From the NCBI RefSeq assembly GCF_023343835.1, contig NC_064438.1, forward strand, positions 18,124,077-18,188,076: a DNA stretch of 64,000 nucleotides, in the 5' to 3' direction. The translations under genes and the position numbers were made by a program. Below are positions 1 to 11,800 of this stretch, one piece after another (position 1 is the first letter of the stretch; the number at the start of each line of letters is the position of its first letter). The DNA comes from Lagopus muta. Its lineage: Eukaryota; Chordata; Aves; Galliformes; Phasianidae. A model generated the notes under the pieces. That model saw only the letters and a program-made list of their open reading frames with translations. It searched no databases and was not told the origin of the DNA.

Positions 1-1231
1 ACAAGCATTTCTATCTACTTTGCTCCTGTTCTCTTATCAAGCCATAGCAAATCAGTTAGCAGCTGTCCTGCTGCTAACTCAGGCAACAAACCACTCGTGA
101 CTTCAGCAGATGTTCTGCTTTTCATGCCGACAGGGATATTTACTAACAGTTTTTCTTGTTACAGTTTTCTGTCTCAAAACGTACTCCTCAGAATCAGGAC
201 TATGCTACATTTAACCATTCAGAGCCAGAATACCCATTTGCTAAGTTTGGCAGCTGCTCCAAAGGACAAGATTTTTGTCAGAGTTGAATATTTAAACTAG
301 GACCACACCCTTTAAAATAAGAATTCACTACTTTTTTGTTGTTGTTGTTGTTTGTTTTGGTAAGAGAGATTATCAGAATAGCAAAACCAGGAAGGCTTTC
401 TGCTCTGAAGCTGCATAAACCCTCTGCCTTTATTTGAACCTGCCAAATGAGGTATTTGTTCATAAAGGGAAAGAAATGCTAGCTAGTAGTCTTTATAACA
501 CCGGAATATAATCTCCAGTTTGTAAACTGTGCAAAGTTTACAAATTTAGCAGTCACTAACCAGCACCTCAAAGAGAATTAAACAGCAGGTTTTTGTTATT
601 ATTTACACAGAACTTACAAAGTTCATAAATATTAACTTATCTTCAGTGCCTTTCTGTGAAATTTCATCATCCATACTGATCCACTGATGTAAAAAAAAAA
701 AAAAAGGTTAGGAATCTTTCTTAAAGGCATGAATTAGTCAATATGAACGGAGACTTCACGAATCCTTGTTAACTCTAAATTGTGCTCCCTCTTACATAAG
801 CCTGAAGTTTCTGAACTGTGGTTAATGCTACCAGGTGGAGGTAAGCTTGGATTCTATTCCTTCTCAACTTTCTGTAAACTGTAAATCAGTTTCAGAAACT
901 GAAATATATGTGAATATTATGTGATTACTGCCATATTATAGAAACCCAGAGCACATAGAATTTTTTTTCCCTCTCTTTTTTCTTGTTTTACTGCCTGGGG
1001 ACAATCATTCCTTCCCAAGACAGGCCATAGTAGATAGTAGCAAGCCACTGAGCAAGAACATTATCTGCTGATAGCATCAGTAGTTTCAACTTTGCTTTTC
1101 AGTGCAGTGGTTGAGGAATTTGTACATGGTTACAAATCTCAGCTGGGAGGGAAGATAATATCTTATATAACTAGTCATACATTAAAATAAGCCAGTCAGA
1201 TATTCATAGTAATCAATTTGTTGTTAGATGC
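1..1231. other. Intergenic DNA, nothing recognised
   Basis: No exon-like coding block or known repeat was recognised. There is a short GTT/GTTT-rich stretch near 334-358 and an A-run near 690-705. The short open frames here look like chance. Confidence 0.5.
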
Positions 1232-1236
1232 ACGTA

Positions 1237-1566
1237 CATAACAATCAGAAAGATCAACACGATGGAATGGTGATACAGGAGATAGGAATCACAAAGAGAC
1301 TGACACAATGGAAAGGTGTTACAAAAAGGGAAAGTACTCACCCCTCATCTAAGCTCACAAGAAAACTCCACAAGGGATAAACTTCCAACCAGAGATCCTT
1401 CCCCAGTGGCAGTCAGCTCTGAGATGTGGTCTAAGAGAGGTGCAGCCAGGCTCCACTCCTTCCTCTCACACAGCTGAATTGCCTTCACCTGTGCTCCCAG
1501 GGCTGACCATTTTTTCCCCAGGTGCTCAATCAGTGGTTCAGGCTGTGACTCAACAGTTACCATACG
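1237..1566 (-). mobile_element. Solo LTR, family A, copy 1
   Basis: This 330-base block aligns along its length with the blocks at 24208-24558 and 39879-40228. Shared phrases include GAGATCCTTCC, GCCTTCACCTGTGCTCC and CAACAGTTACCATAC. The likely target-site duplication is ACGTA (1232-1236) before and ATGTA (1567-1571) after, differing by one C-to-T change. The start is decayed from TGTA to CATA and the end from CA to CG, so this looks like the oldest copy. No internal retroviral genes flank it, so it is a solo LTR. The minus orientation is inferred from a TTTAAG TATA-like box seen in the other copies. Confidence 0.72.
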
Positions 1567-1571
1567 ATGTA

Positions 1572-4218
1572 TATCGCCATTACTGAGTAGCAATTTTCTA
1601 AAATTTGCTAAGTTGGTTGCTTTTTGATTATCTGACAATCTTGAGAGAATTGTTTCTAAAGTTAACCTACAACAGGTTGAGAAAATAGATGTGAGCTGTC
1701 ATTGGAGTCAGGTCTGTATTGTTAAGCTGTATAAACACTGAGACCCAATGGGAAGACATGGGAGAGGTTTATAAATGCCATATGAAATAAGAGATCAAAT
1801 ACAGCATGATTGTTCAAGTTGCACATGTATTGTGTTCCAGTTTGGCTAAGATATGCATATTTGAAGTGAACCTCTCTCTCAGGTAGGGTGCTCTAGCCTG
1901 GAGATTTTCCAACCAGTAACAGGCACACACGCAGCTCAGCAAGCGGATTGAAGCTAGTTTAAAGTCAGAAACCATTAAATTTCTGGAGTCCAGATGGCAG
2001 GTTATTAGGATTGGTTGTTTTCACAGAGACGCTCAAAGCATTCTGCAATAGGAAATGATGCATAGAGAGCATGAGCTACTTATCTTTGCTAACACATGCT
2101 GCTTTAGGCATGTGTAAAGTCCTATCTAGCTGGAGAATGTTACCAACAAAAAGTGGTGGCTCATGAGTTGGGCCAAGATGTGGGACTACATCTGTCACTT
2201 TGTTCCCAAGCCTCTATAGAGCTCTGGGATCTGAGCAAGTTGCCAGAATTCTACCCTAAGAATCCACAGCAAAGAAGCCTTTCCCAGACCTAGGGAAGAG
2301 CCTTGAACTTGTCAGTCCCCTGACAACTCCTGATTTACAATTGCCAGAGAGACAAATCATTTCAAAATTTCTTTTCTCCACATGCAAGTATCATGTTTGT
2401 TTATGGGTTTGTCCTTGTGCTACATACTACAAAAATGTAACTCATAAAACATCAATATTTAGCTAAGGTGCTCACTTAAAACAATATATAAACAAAATGT
2501 ATCTGGTTCAACATCCAAAGTTTGCCATGGATATTCACATTGCAAGATGTCTAAAGCTTTCTAATCTTAACCATACTTTTTCTGTTAATTGCTGAACATG
2601 AAGTGACATCTTCAAGTCATTTAATTAAATTATTTTGCTTTCCTTCTCTAGTAAGATTATCCAGTAATATGACAATACTGATGTGAAAAATTTTCCTAAC
2701 AGACAAAAAAAACCAAACAAACAATTATTGTAACAAACAATAAAACAACAGTAACAAACAAACAAACCAAAATTAAAACGGCCATGCTGTGTAAAAGGTT
2801 TACAAATATCCTGTGACACAGAAAAATCATAATCACTCAGGCATGAACTGTTGAGTTTGTTTTATTCCCAAACTGCAATTCTGGCAAGGGAAGTTAGCAC
2901 ATGTGAATTATAAAACCTCAAATGTGTGTTCATTTCCTACAAATTACTGTAAGGTCTACATACTGCTTCTTTAGGTGTAAATGCAAAACACTGACACATT
3001 CAAGAATTGGGGATAAAAACACTCCACCTATCATCTAATGCTTCCTGGAAGGCAAACAAGCTCAACCTTTTCAATTTTTAGAAACTCAGATGCTGAAGAG
3101 ATACATCAGGCTGTTGTCCTGGTGTAAGTTTATGTAAATATTCCTAAAATCAAGAGGATTCTTTATAAAGGCATTGCTGGTGATGTGACCTGATTTTCAA
3201 AGGCAGCGAGCACGCAAGACCTGCCTTTGTCTTCACAAACAGCTGTAGATGTTCATCATGTCAGCCAGTCAAGCCATTAGCCTTTCAGCATTCTAGTATT
3301 TAAGATCAGATAGATTTACCCAGAGGAAATGACTGTAGCTACTAATTTATGTTCATTTCCTCACATGTAGAGCGAACACATGAAAGTCAAGTCACTTTTG
3401 CTGCTGACAATAAAAGTCATACATTCAGAGATCAAGTACTTTGTGGTTTTGCTAGCCTGAGCTCATCATGCCTTGTCAGCCACACTGGAAGACCACCAGT
3501 TAATGGATTTAACCTTTGCACCAATGAAAAATAATGGGTAAGCACATCAAAGCTAAGTTACACCAAAGTCATACATGTCCACTTTCTCCATCAATTATTT
3601 TCATAGTCTAATCTCCTTCACAATTGCTTTACTTAGTTTCACAGAAAGTACAGTTACTCAAGTAAGTAGAAAGCAGTTAAAAAGGGTAAAGTTGCAGCTG
3701 CTCCCAAAGATCTCTCTGCAGTTCAGCTCCCACACGTGCAAATGGCACAATAGCACTAACCAGGTCCTGCAGATACCTTGACTTAAGCAACATTTTAAGA
3801 CAACGGAACAGGTAATAATGTTTTGTCAAAGTAGTAGGTAAAGATAGAAAAAAGTTACTTTGTGTTGAAATAATCTAAATGTAAGAAACAAATAAATGAG
3901 AGAGAGAAAGAGAGAGGTTACCCATAGGATGGTATTTTTCCCATTTTCTGCAAATAGTTACTTGTGCATCTTAAGAATCATATAAATATTTGTGGATAAT
4001 ATGACAGTATCAGAACATAATCAGAAATCTGCCTTCACAAACTCTGGACCTGTGTCCACTAGCTACACAGTTTAAGTTTCACTTAAATCACAAGCTAGAA
4101 GAAAAACTAATTCTGTCTGAACTGTAGAGAATGAGAAAGCAAAAGATATAGAAATTCAGGAAGTCAAAACAAGAAATTCCTAGTAATTCTCTTTTCCATT
4201 ACACTTAAACTCCTATAG
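1572..4218. other. Intergenic DNA, nothing recognised
   Basis: No gene or RNA was recognised. A CAAA-rich simple-sequence stretch lies around 2704-2766. Confidence 0.45.
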
Positions 4219-4223
4219 CCATC

Positions 4224-4718
4224 TGTCACGGAGTTGACCAGATCAATCTATGTCCGTGACAGGGGCGACAGGCCTCCGCCCTCCCCCCCCACCCCAGTCC
4301 CACAAAAAAATGGGAAGGAAGGAAGGGAGGAAAAGAGCAGTGGCAACAATCTATGGAGGAAAACTTATTTTACTATAATATTGGAATACAAAATAACACA
4401 ATATATACAATTTAATTGAAATTGAGATTAATAAATCAGACAAGATAAGAGAGAGAGAGTTCCCGGGACCGAGTCAAACCTGAAAAGCTTGGAACGGCCA
4501 GGAAAGCACCCTCCAGCACCCACTGCAAGGCAGCAAGAGAGCGCCCCCCCCACCCGGAAGGGTCAGATCTGGACTGCTGTAATGTACAGGGATAGGTACC
4601 TGGGATTGGGGCAGTGATACTTTGATGCCCCGTACACTACATGATGTTTTGATGTGGAATACTGAAACCCAAAGTAAAAACAAACAAACAAACAAACAAG
4701 AAACATAGAACCATGACA
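4224..4718 (-). mobile_element. Solo LTR, avian ERVL-type
   Basis: The 495-base block starts TGTCACGG and ends CCATGACA, giving TGTCA/TGACA terminal inverted repeats. It is flanked by a perfect five-base duplication, CCATC, at 4219-4223 and 4719-4723. Read on the minus strand it begins TGTCATGGTT, a start I know from bird ERVL-class LTRs, and a five-base duplication fits that class. It contains a C-run near 4285, a polypurine stretch at 4310-4340 and a CAAA repeat near 4680-4700. No internal viral genes are adjacent. Confidence 0.75.
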
Positions 4719-4723
4719 CCATC

Positions 4724-6059
4724 TCAAATGGATTCAAACAAGAAATCATCTGAAATGTATGTCAGAACAACTTTGTCTATTATTTCTGTAGGTTCAACTG
4801 TCAAAATTCTTAAGAGGGAGGAATATTTTATGCACCACATTCTGGGAAAGACTGAAGATTTTCACCTGTAACAAGCTATTTTCTGAGGTATGAAACAGAA
4901 ATCCAGCCATCAGGAGCTCCCGTCTGTCTTTGAAAGTGACAAATAATTCTCCAAGCTGAACTTCAATTGAAAGCATCAGCCACAGAGAGCAACAGTTTGA
5001 TGCTGCGACTGGCTGTAGTGTGGATGTTTAAAAAGTTCAGTAAGTTCTCCATGCGATCAATAGATTTATTCAGTTATCTTTATAGTAATATTTATCTTTT
5101 TTACTTCAAAGTAAAATTCTGTATACTTTGAAGTGCTCACAAGGATGCTGACAGAATAAATTTAAAAAACTGATCACAGTGTTTACTAAGGTATTCTCCT
5201 AAGGCTCTTTTCAGGATACCTTTGGCTGCAGTGTGGTATGTGTGAATGAATCCTTGGAGCCAGCACAACATCCTAGTGTTTTTGAACATAATGATTTACA
5301 GCAACTGCTTTGAATGCAGTGGTAGGTCCTAAATCCATTCATTGTTTACTAAAAGAAGTGGACTTTGGTAAAGAGAAGGCAGAAGCCTGAAAGAGGCCAT
5401 AGCTTCCATAGGACCTGTTAAAAGTAACATTTCCAAAACAGGGAATGGATTATTTTCGGCTAAATTTCTCAGCTCTTAACATCTCTTTTTCTTTTCCCCC
5501 TATCAGTCACAGCTGTTATCTGAAACACAGCCCAGCAGGTGATCAATTCAGGCAATGTAATATTTCTGTGCACACATACATTGGATAGTATAATGGTTCC
5601 TTGAAGTCAGTGAAATGTTTGCTACAGACTTGAGTGAAAAGAGAATGTCACTGTGTCATTTCTTCAAAATCAAAATTAAAACTGAACTTATTTTAAAAAG
5701 CTACTTCACACTTATACAGTTATTACTAACTAAAGAAAGAAATCTGACCATCTTAAATCGTATTATGCAAAAGGCTAACATGATGTACTTGTCTTCAATA
5801 GCAAAATAGTCAGAGGACACAGTGTAGATGATATTAAAACTAAGATTACAATGGGAACTGCTATAGCTCTCATTCTACAGTACAGCAAAGTAAAGTACAG
5901 GAGTTACAGAAGAACAAAAAAATAAACAAACTGACATCTGGACACTAAACTCACAGTGCCGATGACAGATTGCTGCCATAACAACTTTATTAAAAAAATA
6001 AAATAAAAAAAATACTACAGCAACAACAAAAAGCTACTGTTTGGTCCTTTCTCACAATT
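4724..6059. other. Intergenic DNA, nothing recognised
   Basis: No exon or known repeat was recognised. The right end is A-rich (about 5990-6015). Confidence 0.45.
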
Positions 6060-7055
6060 TTCTTAGTGATAAAGGATGCAAATATGGATACTCTTGGATG
6101 TTCGGGTTATTTGGGGATAAACTTGGATATTTCCTGGGTGAACACTCTTCCAATGTGGCCTGGTATGTTTTAACATTCTTTTCACTCATGCAGTCTGAAT
6201 GGCAGCTCTATGCAACCGAAAAGAAGTCCAGAAGTAGTGAAGGGCTTTACTGTTCCAAAACCATGTGAAGTAGCACAGAAAAAGACAACTCAAATTTCTC
6301 CCGTTGTGCTGAATTCCTCTTCTAATTTACTACCAGCACTGGCTGGGCACCCAGAGGGATTTTTTTGATGAGCAATTCACGTGTTACTCTATGGACTGCC
6401 AATATAACTCCAGCTCGTGGTAGTGATCCAGGATGTGATCCAGGAAACAATCATCTTCAGCCTCATATTAGTTCAAGAGGTCCTGACAAACCTGTATATA
6501 GTGTTTTTTCTGTTCCTATTTGAGCACTCATGGGACCCACCTGACACAAACTTTGAGATAGTCCAATGTTGCCATCATTGTTTCCAATGCACTGAAGATA
6601 ATATTCAGCTATGTACATGGTTCCCTAGTTGTAATCTGCTGATTTGCACAGATGAGTTAATCGAGAAACTCTTCATTCCATGGTGTGACTGTTGCTCATA
6701 GCCATCCAAAACGTAACTTGTCATTGACATTGCTGTCACCACTGCTGAAACCCACCACCCATTGCCTCACTATGCTTATATCCACTGTTTGGTCTCCATA
6801 AAAGCTTAGCAAGTATCAGTGAATGTCAGTGGTTGCCATTTTTTCCGCACAAAGAAATTAAATGATACACCACACTTCCATGTCAGATTCCTTTGTGTCA
6901 GAATGTTCCCCTGTTGCCATTGGTCTGACAGCAACAAAATGTAATGCAATATTGTCAGGAAGGTTCAGCCTCTACTACCATAATACCAACATCTGCCTCT
7001 GATGTCATGAGACAACATAGTGAAATAACAGGCATTACTTTCCAAGTAGCCTTCA
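6060..7055 (-). mobile_element. Decayed mariner DNA transposon (transposase pseudogene)
   Basis: The minus strand translates, with several stops and frame breaks, into a recognisable mariner transposase. The coding start lies near 6881. It is followed by a helix-turn-helix piece reading YGDQTVDISIVRQWVV, a linker similar to TPWNEEFLD, and then QKKHYIQVCQDLLN with YEAEDDCFLDHI, which corresponds to the start of the catalytic core. The HVNxxSKK motif follows in broken form. The C-terminal third is badly degraded and appears internally deleted. The right edge (7031-7053) carries GGCATTACTTTCCAAGTAGC, which resembles the terminal inverted repeat of this mariner group. I could not find the matching left terminus, so the 6060 boundary is approximate. 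The element cannot encode an active enzyme. Confidence 0.78.
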
Positions 7056-7647
7056 TATTTTCAAATGCATACAATAAAACTATAATAAGCAATTCAGATT
7101 TTTTTTTTCAGTGTGTATTTTCCTAAGAAGACAGGCAAAAATACTATTTATGAGTGGAAAATTAAGCTTTTCCTTAGTTAAAAGTGATGGAAATGTATTT
7201 CACTTCATGTGATGCACAGCACCTTTCCTCCATAAAAAAATAAAATAATGAAGTCTTTTCATTATGGTGATTTCTATTTTCAGATTTATTTTCTTATTTT
7301 TAATGTAAAAAAAAACCCCTAAATATTGCTAATTCAGTATTTAAATCAAATTGTAACTGCTAGAATGTCAATGACAAGGTAAATGATTGCTGTATTTGTT
7401 TCAGGGATAGAGAAAGGCGTGAAGTTTAATTTTCAATTTATGTAGCAGATTACCATAATGATTGGAAATGCATTCCTTCTGTCACAAGGCTGTCTGAGGA
7501 CAAGCCAATCCTCACCTAATTTAGAGGACTAAGTTTAGTTTCAGCTAGTTTAGAGCAGTATAACATTTAAAGCCTCGCATGGAAATAGATTTACATAACA
7601 TAAATCCTTTGTGTTAATGGTGCAGCCAATTCTCAGGTTTTTACTGT

Positions 7648-7649
<2 letters not shown>
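7056..7649. other. Intergenic DNA, nothing recognised
   Basis: AT-rich sequence with no recognisable coding or repeat signature. Confidence 0.4.

Positions 7650-7695
<46 letters not shown>
7650..7695. repeat. Poly-T tract, 46 bases
   Basis: An uninterrupted run of T. On the minus strand it is a poly-A run, so it could be the tail of an old retrocopy lying to its right. I could not recognise any parent gene in 7696-8700. Confidence 0.9.
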
Positions 7696-7697
<2 letters not shown>

Positions 7698-8766
7698 CAA
7701 AAACTCCCATGATTTTTTACAAATTAGAAGTTGGTTTTCTCTTACCTGGTACACAATTTACATGCTTTCACATTATTTTGCTTCCAAGTTATAGTTTCTC
7801 AAAACTACTGAGATCTGCAAGACTATCCACTCCCAAAATATTCCTACATATAGTAAGATCAAACTGGACTTTCTGATTACAAAGGATCATCCTTGTCCAA
7901 CATCTTTTTTCTTGAGGATAAAAAAAAATAGAAAAGAAATAAAAGAAGTCATGCCTTTTCCCTAGTAAAGTTTCTAATTAAAAAGAAATGTTCACAGGGA
8001 TTAAAGCTTTTGCTTTTCTACTACATGCACACAGTGGCTATGACATGAAACTAGCATAGGTTCATTTGAATCACTTTATACCAGCTATGAGCTTGTCACT
8101 TAGCATTTTCAAAGCATAATTATCACTGCTGAAAATCCTATTGTACTGGAAATAAGATGGAGTGATTCAGAGATGGAATGCCCACAGAGCAGTTAGTTCT
8201 GGGAAACAAGACTATGGCTGCAGGGAATTACAGAAAAGGTGCTGTAGCCTCTGTTTCCTGCTCAATTAGGGAGTGTGAATGGGAAACATGCTTCATTAAC
8301 AAACATAATATCCCATTTGGCAATATTCAGTTTGATTGATAGAATTTATAATGTGCTTAATGCCATTTTGTAAATACATAACTGTACTGCTACATTTTCC
8401 CTGAGACATTTGCAGAAACTAAAGAACCTCCTGCTTTACTTCACAGGCAACAAGATCTAAAAGCAGAAAGGAAGCATGAAAGAGTAAAACAATGTAGTTT
8501 TACTCTCATTTTTTTTTCTGCTATAAAACATAGATAAACCTTTTGCAAACTCATGCACTTTTCATTGCTCTCACAAAAATACGTAATATTTGCTATACTA
8601 TAACAGTCAAGGCATGGAGCAGGCTGCTTTCCATCCCTATAGTAGTGCTTGGTCACCTAAGTCACCTAAGGAGTCCCAGCTCAGGAAGAAAACGGTCTCA
8701 AGCCATTTTACACAGTGTTGACTGAGGGAAAGGCCTTTGCTTGGCTCATCACAAATTGCATAAGCC
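7696..8766. other. Intergenic DNA, nothing recognised
   Basis: No gene recognised. This is where a retrocopy would lie if the poly-T tract at 7650-7695 were its tail, but no reading frame or known sequence supports one. Confidence 0.4.
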
Positions 8767-8830
8767 CTAGAATCATCTGGGTTGGAAAAGAACTTCAAGA
8801 ACATTGAGCCCAACCATCAATCTTACCCAT
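8767..8830 (-). mobile_element. CR1 LINE 3'-end fragment
   Basis: The stretch with AGAATCATCTGGGTTGGAA, then GAGCCCAACCATC, is the reverse complement of the usual CR1 3' end (TTGGAC..GAT..TTCCAACC..ATGATTCT). Only about 60 bases can be aligned with confidence. Confidence 0.7.
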
Positions 8831-11800
8831 GTGAGAGAGCTTGGTTCTATCCAGCATTTATGCATAAAAGCCTAGTTATTCTCTTTGGCTCTTTGGATTT
8901 CACTGGTGGTCATATGCTTCTTTTTTTCCTCAGCAATTCCTGGAGCTCAGTTGAACTTTGGCACGTCCCAGTCTCATGCTTGAATGGTTGTAGGACAGTT
9001 GAGAGGAGGTCTCCACAGATGGCCTCCCTGGAGTGGAGGGAAGACTACGAGATCTGGGTTGTAGGGGACCAAGGCAACAAGGGTTGATCTGCACATTCCC
9101 ACGTGTCACACAGAGCAACAAACAGTACCTAAAAATGCATATGTTTTAAAAGTTGTCCTCTGCTGTCAACTCTTCATCTAAATTACTAACGCTCTGAGGT
9201 CATCCTGTCTGCATAGCATTTGGGTGCTTTATCATTTGCTGATGCAATATGGAAAATGGGACTCACTTTTTTCAGAACTCACAAATGCACTGGCAGTCAG
9301 ATGCGCACTGCAATGCATGCTCAGCTAAACCAGAAGAGAGCTTGCTTACCTGGATGAGAAACAAGGCAAACTCTTGCTTCTTTGATTTCTCTGTCTGTTG
9401 ACAAACTACATCTTGGAGAAACACTTTGAAGAGGATCAGCGGAGGTCAAGAAGCAGAGAGCTACAACAGCTCTCAAAGAGATCCGAGGGGAGAGCAGAAG
9501 ACCTATACGAGCTCCTCACCTGCTGAAGGAAATGATCATGGGGGGCAGGAAAACAGCTTCCTGAAGAGAGAATAGAAAATTTGGATGGGACAAGTATAAA
9601 TTAATCCAAGCATGACCATTGAAAAGACAGGCGATCTCCAGTGCAGCTTCACCTCTGAACCCACATATTTCTTGCTATCAAGCTCATCCAAGCTTAAAAC
9701 ACAGCTTTGCATCTAACTCAGGTACAGCAAATAGGCCACCCCTGTCATTGGGTCTTTCCTCTCCTGGCATGAGACCTGATGTGGTGTTAATAAGAAAGAA
9801 AAAAAAATCCCCCAAACTGCTACTGAAATAAAAATCAGCTATAAATCCACCACATTTAATTAAAAAAAAAAAAAAGAAAAAAGTGTGAGGGATAAAGATG
9901 GAAGCACTGATCATGTATATAGGCTCCTTGGAGGAAATATGCAGTGTCTAGAACAAACAGATGAGGGGAGTTGGTCTAGTACTAAACTTAGATCAGACAA
10001 CATAACTAAGAGCTGCTAACTCTCACCACATACCTGTAATATCTGATGGAGACCAGCCTCCACCTCTGCAAAGCCAGCCTTAGGCACACATCATGTAGGC
10101 ACATGGGGCTGAGCTCTGTTTCTTATGTGTTTTCTTACCTTGTGCTTGGGGTCCCAAAGCAGGCAGAAATACTCTACCAGCTTCCCCATGGGTATCTGAT
10201 GTTATTACCTCTGTTTTTCCTTTCACCTTGGTATGCATAAACTACCTTATTGCTTGATTTTATGAACTGTAAGCTTAAAGCAAGTAAGATACTCTAAACT
10301 CCAACACTCAGTTATTTCCCTTTAAGGGAATACAATTTCTATTTGAGTACCCAGCTATGTCACAATTACAGCTGAAGAACAGTACTTCAGTAAGAGTTTC
10401 CTAAATATTTAATAAGACTCATGGCATTACCAGTAAGCAGCCACAAGCTGAAACAGCACAACTATGTTTCTGAGCAGCTTTTGCAGGTGAATGGTTCACA
10501 GCCAATAAAACGATATATTACATGAAATTTGGATGTAAAGTTCAAACTCATTTGTCACAGATATTCCTAATTTCAAATCAGGACAGCCTGGTTACATTCA
10601 CATCAATTAAGTATGCTTTGTGGAAAGATCTGAGCAATAACTTTTGGTAAATCAATGTTCATGAAAAATCATTTAAAAGTCAAATGTATGAATATAGTTT
10701 CAAAACAAGGGAAAATGCATCAATGCAAATATTTGAACAAAGATTTCATCTGTTTTTCTCCAATCAAGAAGTAAGAATTGCATACAATTTATCTGGCCAA
10801 ATGTATTCAAATAATAGGGTAAATTTTGAATATTCATGGATAATCAGAGACTGAATAATGCTCTGTTTCAGAGAAGTTCTGCAAATTAGAGGAGTAAGAA
10901 AACTCACCAGGGAGAAACTGTCTGCTCTGCTCTAAGTATCACACTGTCAGCACTTCCACAATTGCAGTTTCCTATAACATAAAGTGATTTTGATTTAGCA
11001 TTTTCCAAATAATTTAACAACTGACTGCCATTGTCCTTATTTCAGATGCCCAATTAAGTAAAATCTCCCTCTTTTCCTTTCCCCTCCCCTAATAATCCCT
11101 ATCTTAATTACATTCAAATTACATTGTATTTACAGTATAATGTACTTATAAGTAGGTACCAAAGTATACATTCATAATAGAAGTATCCTCTATATGCAGT
11201 ATCCTTTTAACAGCTCTCCACTCTTTGAACATTACAACAAATTGCCCAAAACTGAATGCACATTAGGGATTCAGTTTTCCATTACAAAACTAAAAAGAAG
11301 AATTTAAAAACACTGACTTTGGTATTTTCTTGGCTTTCCTTTATGGCAGTCTTTCTGGTAAGCATCAGTTCTTGTTTCTCTGTGGTTGGCTGTGGAAGAC
11401 AAGATTGTCTGTAGTTCATTCATGACAGGAGAAAATTAGGATGGAAGTATGAGAAAAACTTGTCTTCCTTTTTAAAGGTAAAACTGAGCAGTATCTGAGT
11501 TACCTACTCCAGAGAATTATACAAACAATGCACTGTCTTGAACTAGAAATTCAGAGAAGGAAGCGTATACTGAAAATGAAGACTGAGAAGTCGGACACTG
11601 AAGGGCATTTAAAAAGCAACATCCTCTTTTAGCAGAAACAGCACAGAAGAACCTGAAAGGATCTGGGAGTGATAAAAAGTATATATTTATAAGATGGCTT
11701 CCTTGGGGAGTGCATCTGTCTCAACATGAGTAGGTCACAGGGGATAGAATGAGATCTCTTGAGAAGCATCATTTACAGAGTCAAATACAAACATCAGGTC

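Noticed and set aside
1345-1638. Minus-strand open frame of 97 codons
   Set aside because: Most of it lies within the solo LTR at 1237-1566 and it matches no known protein.
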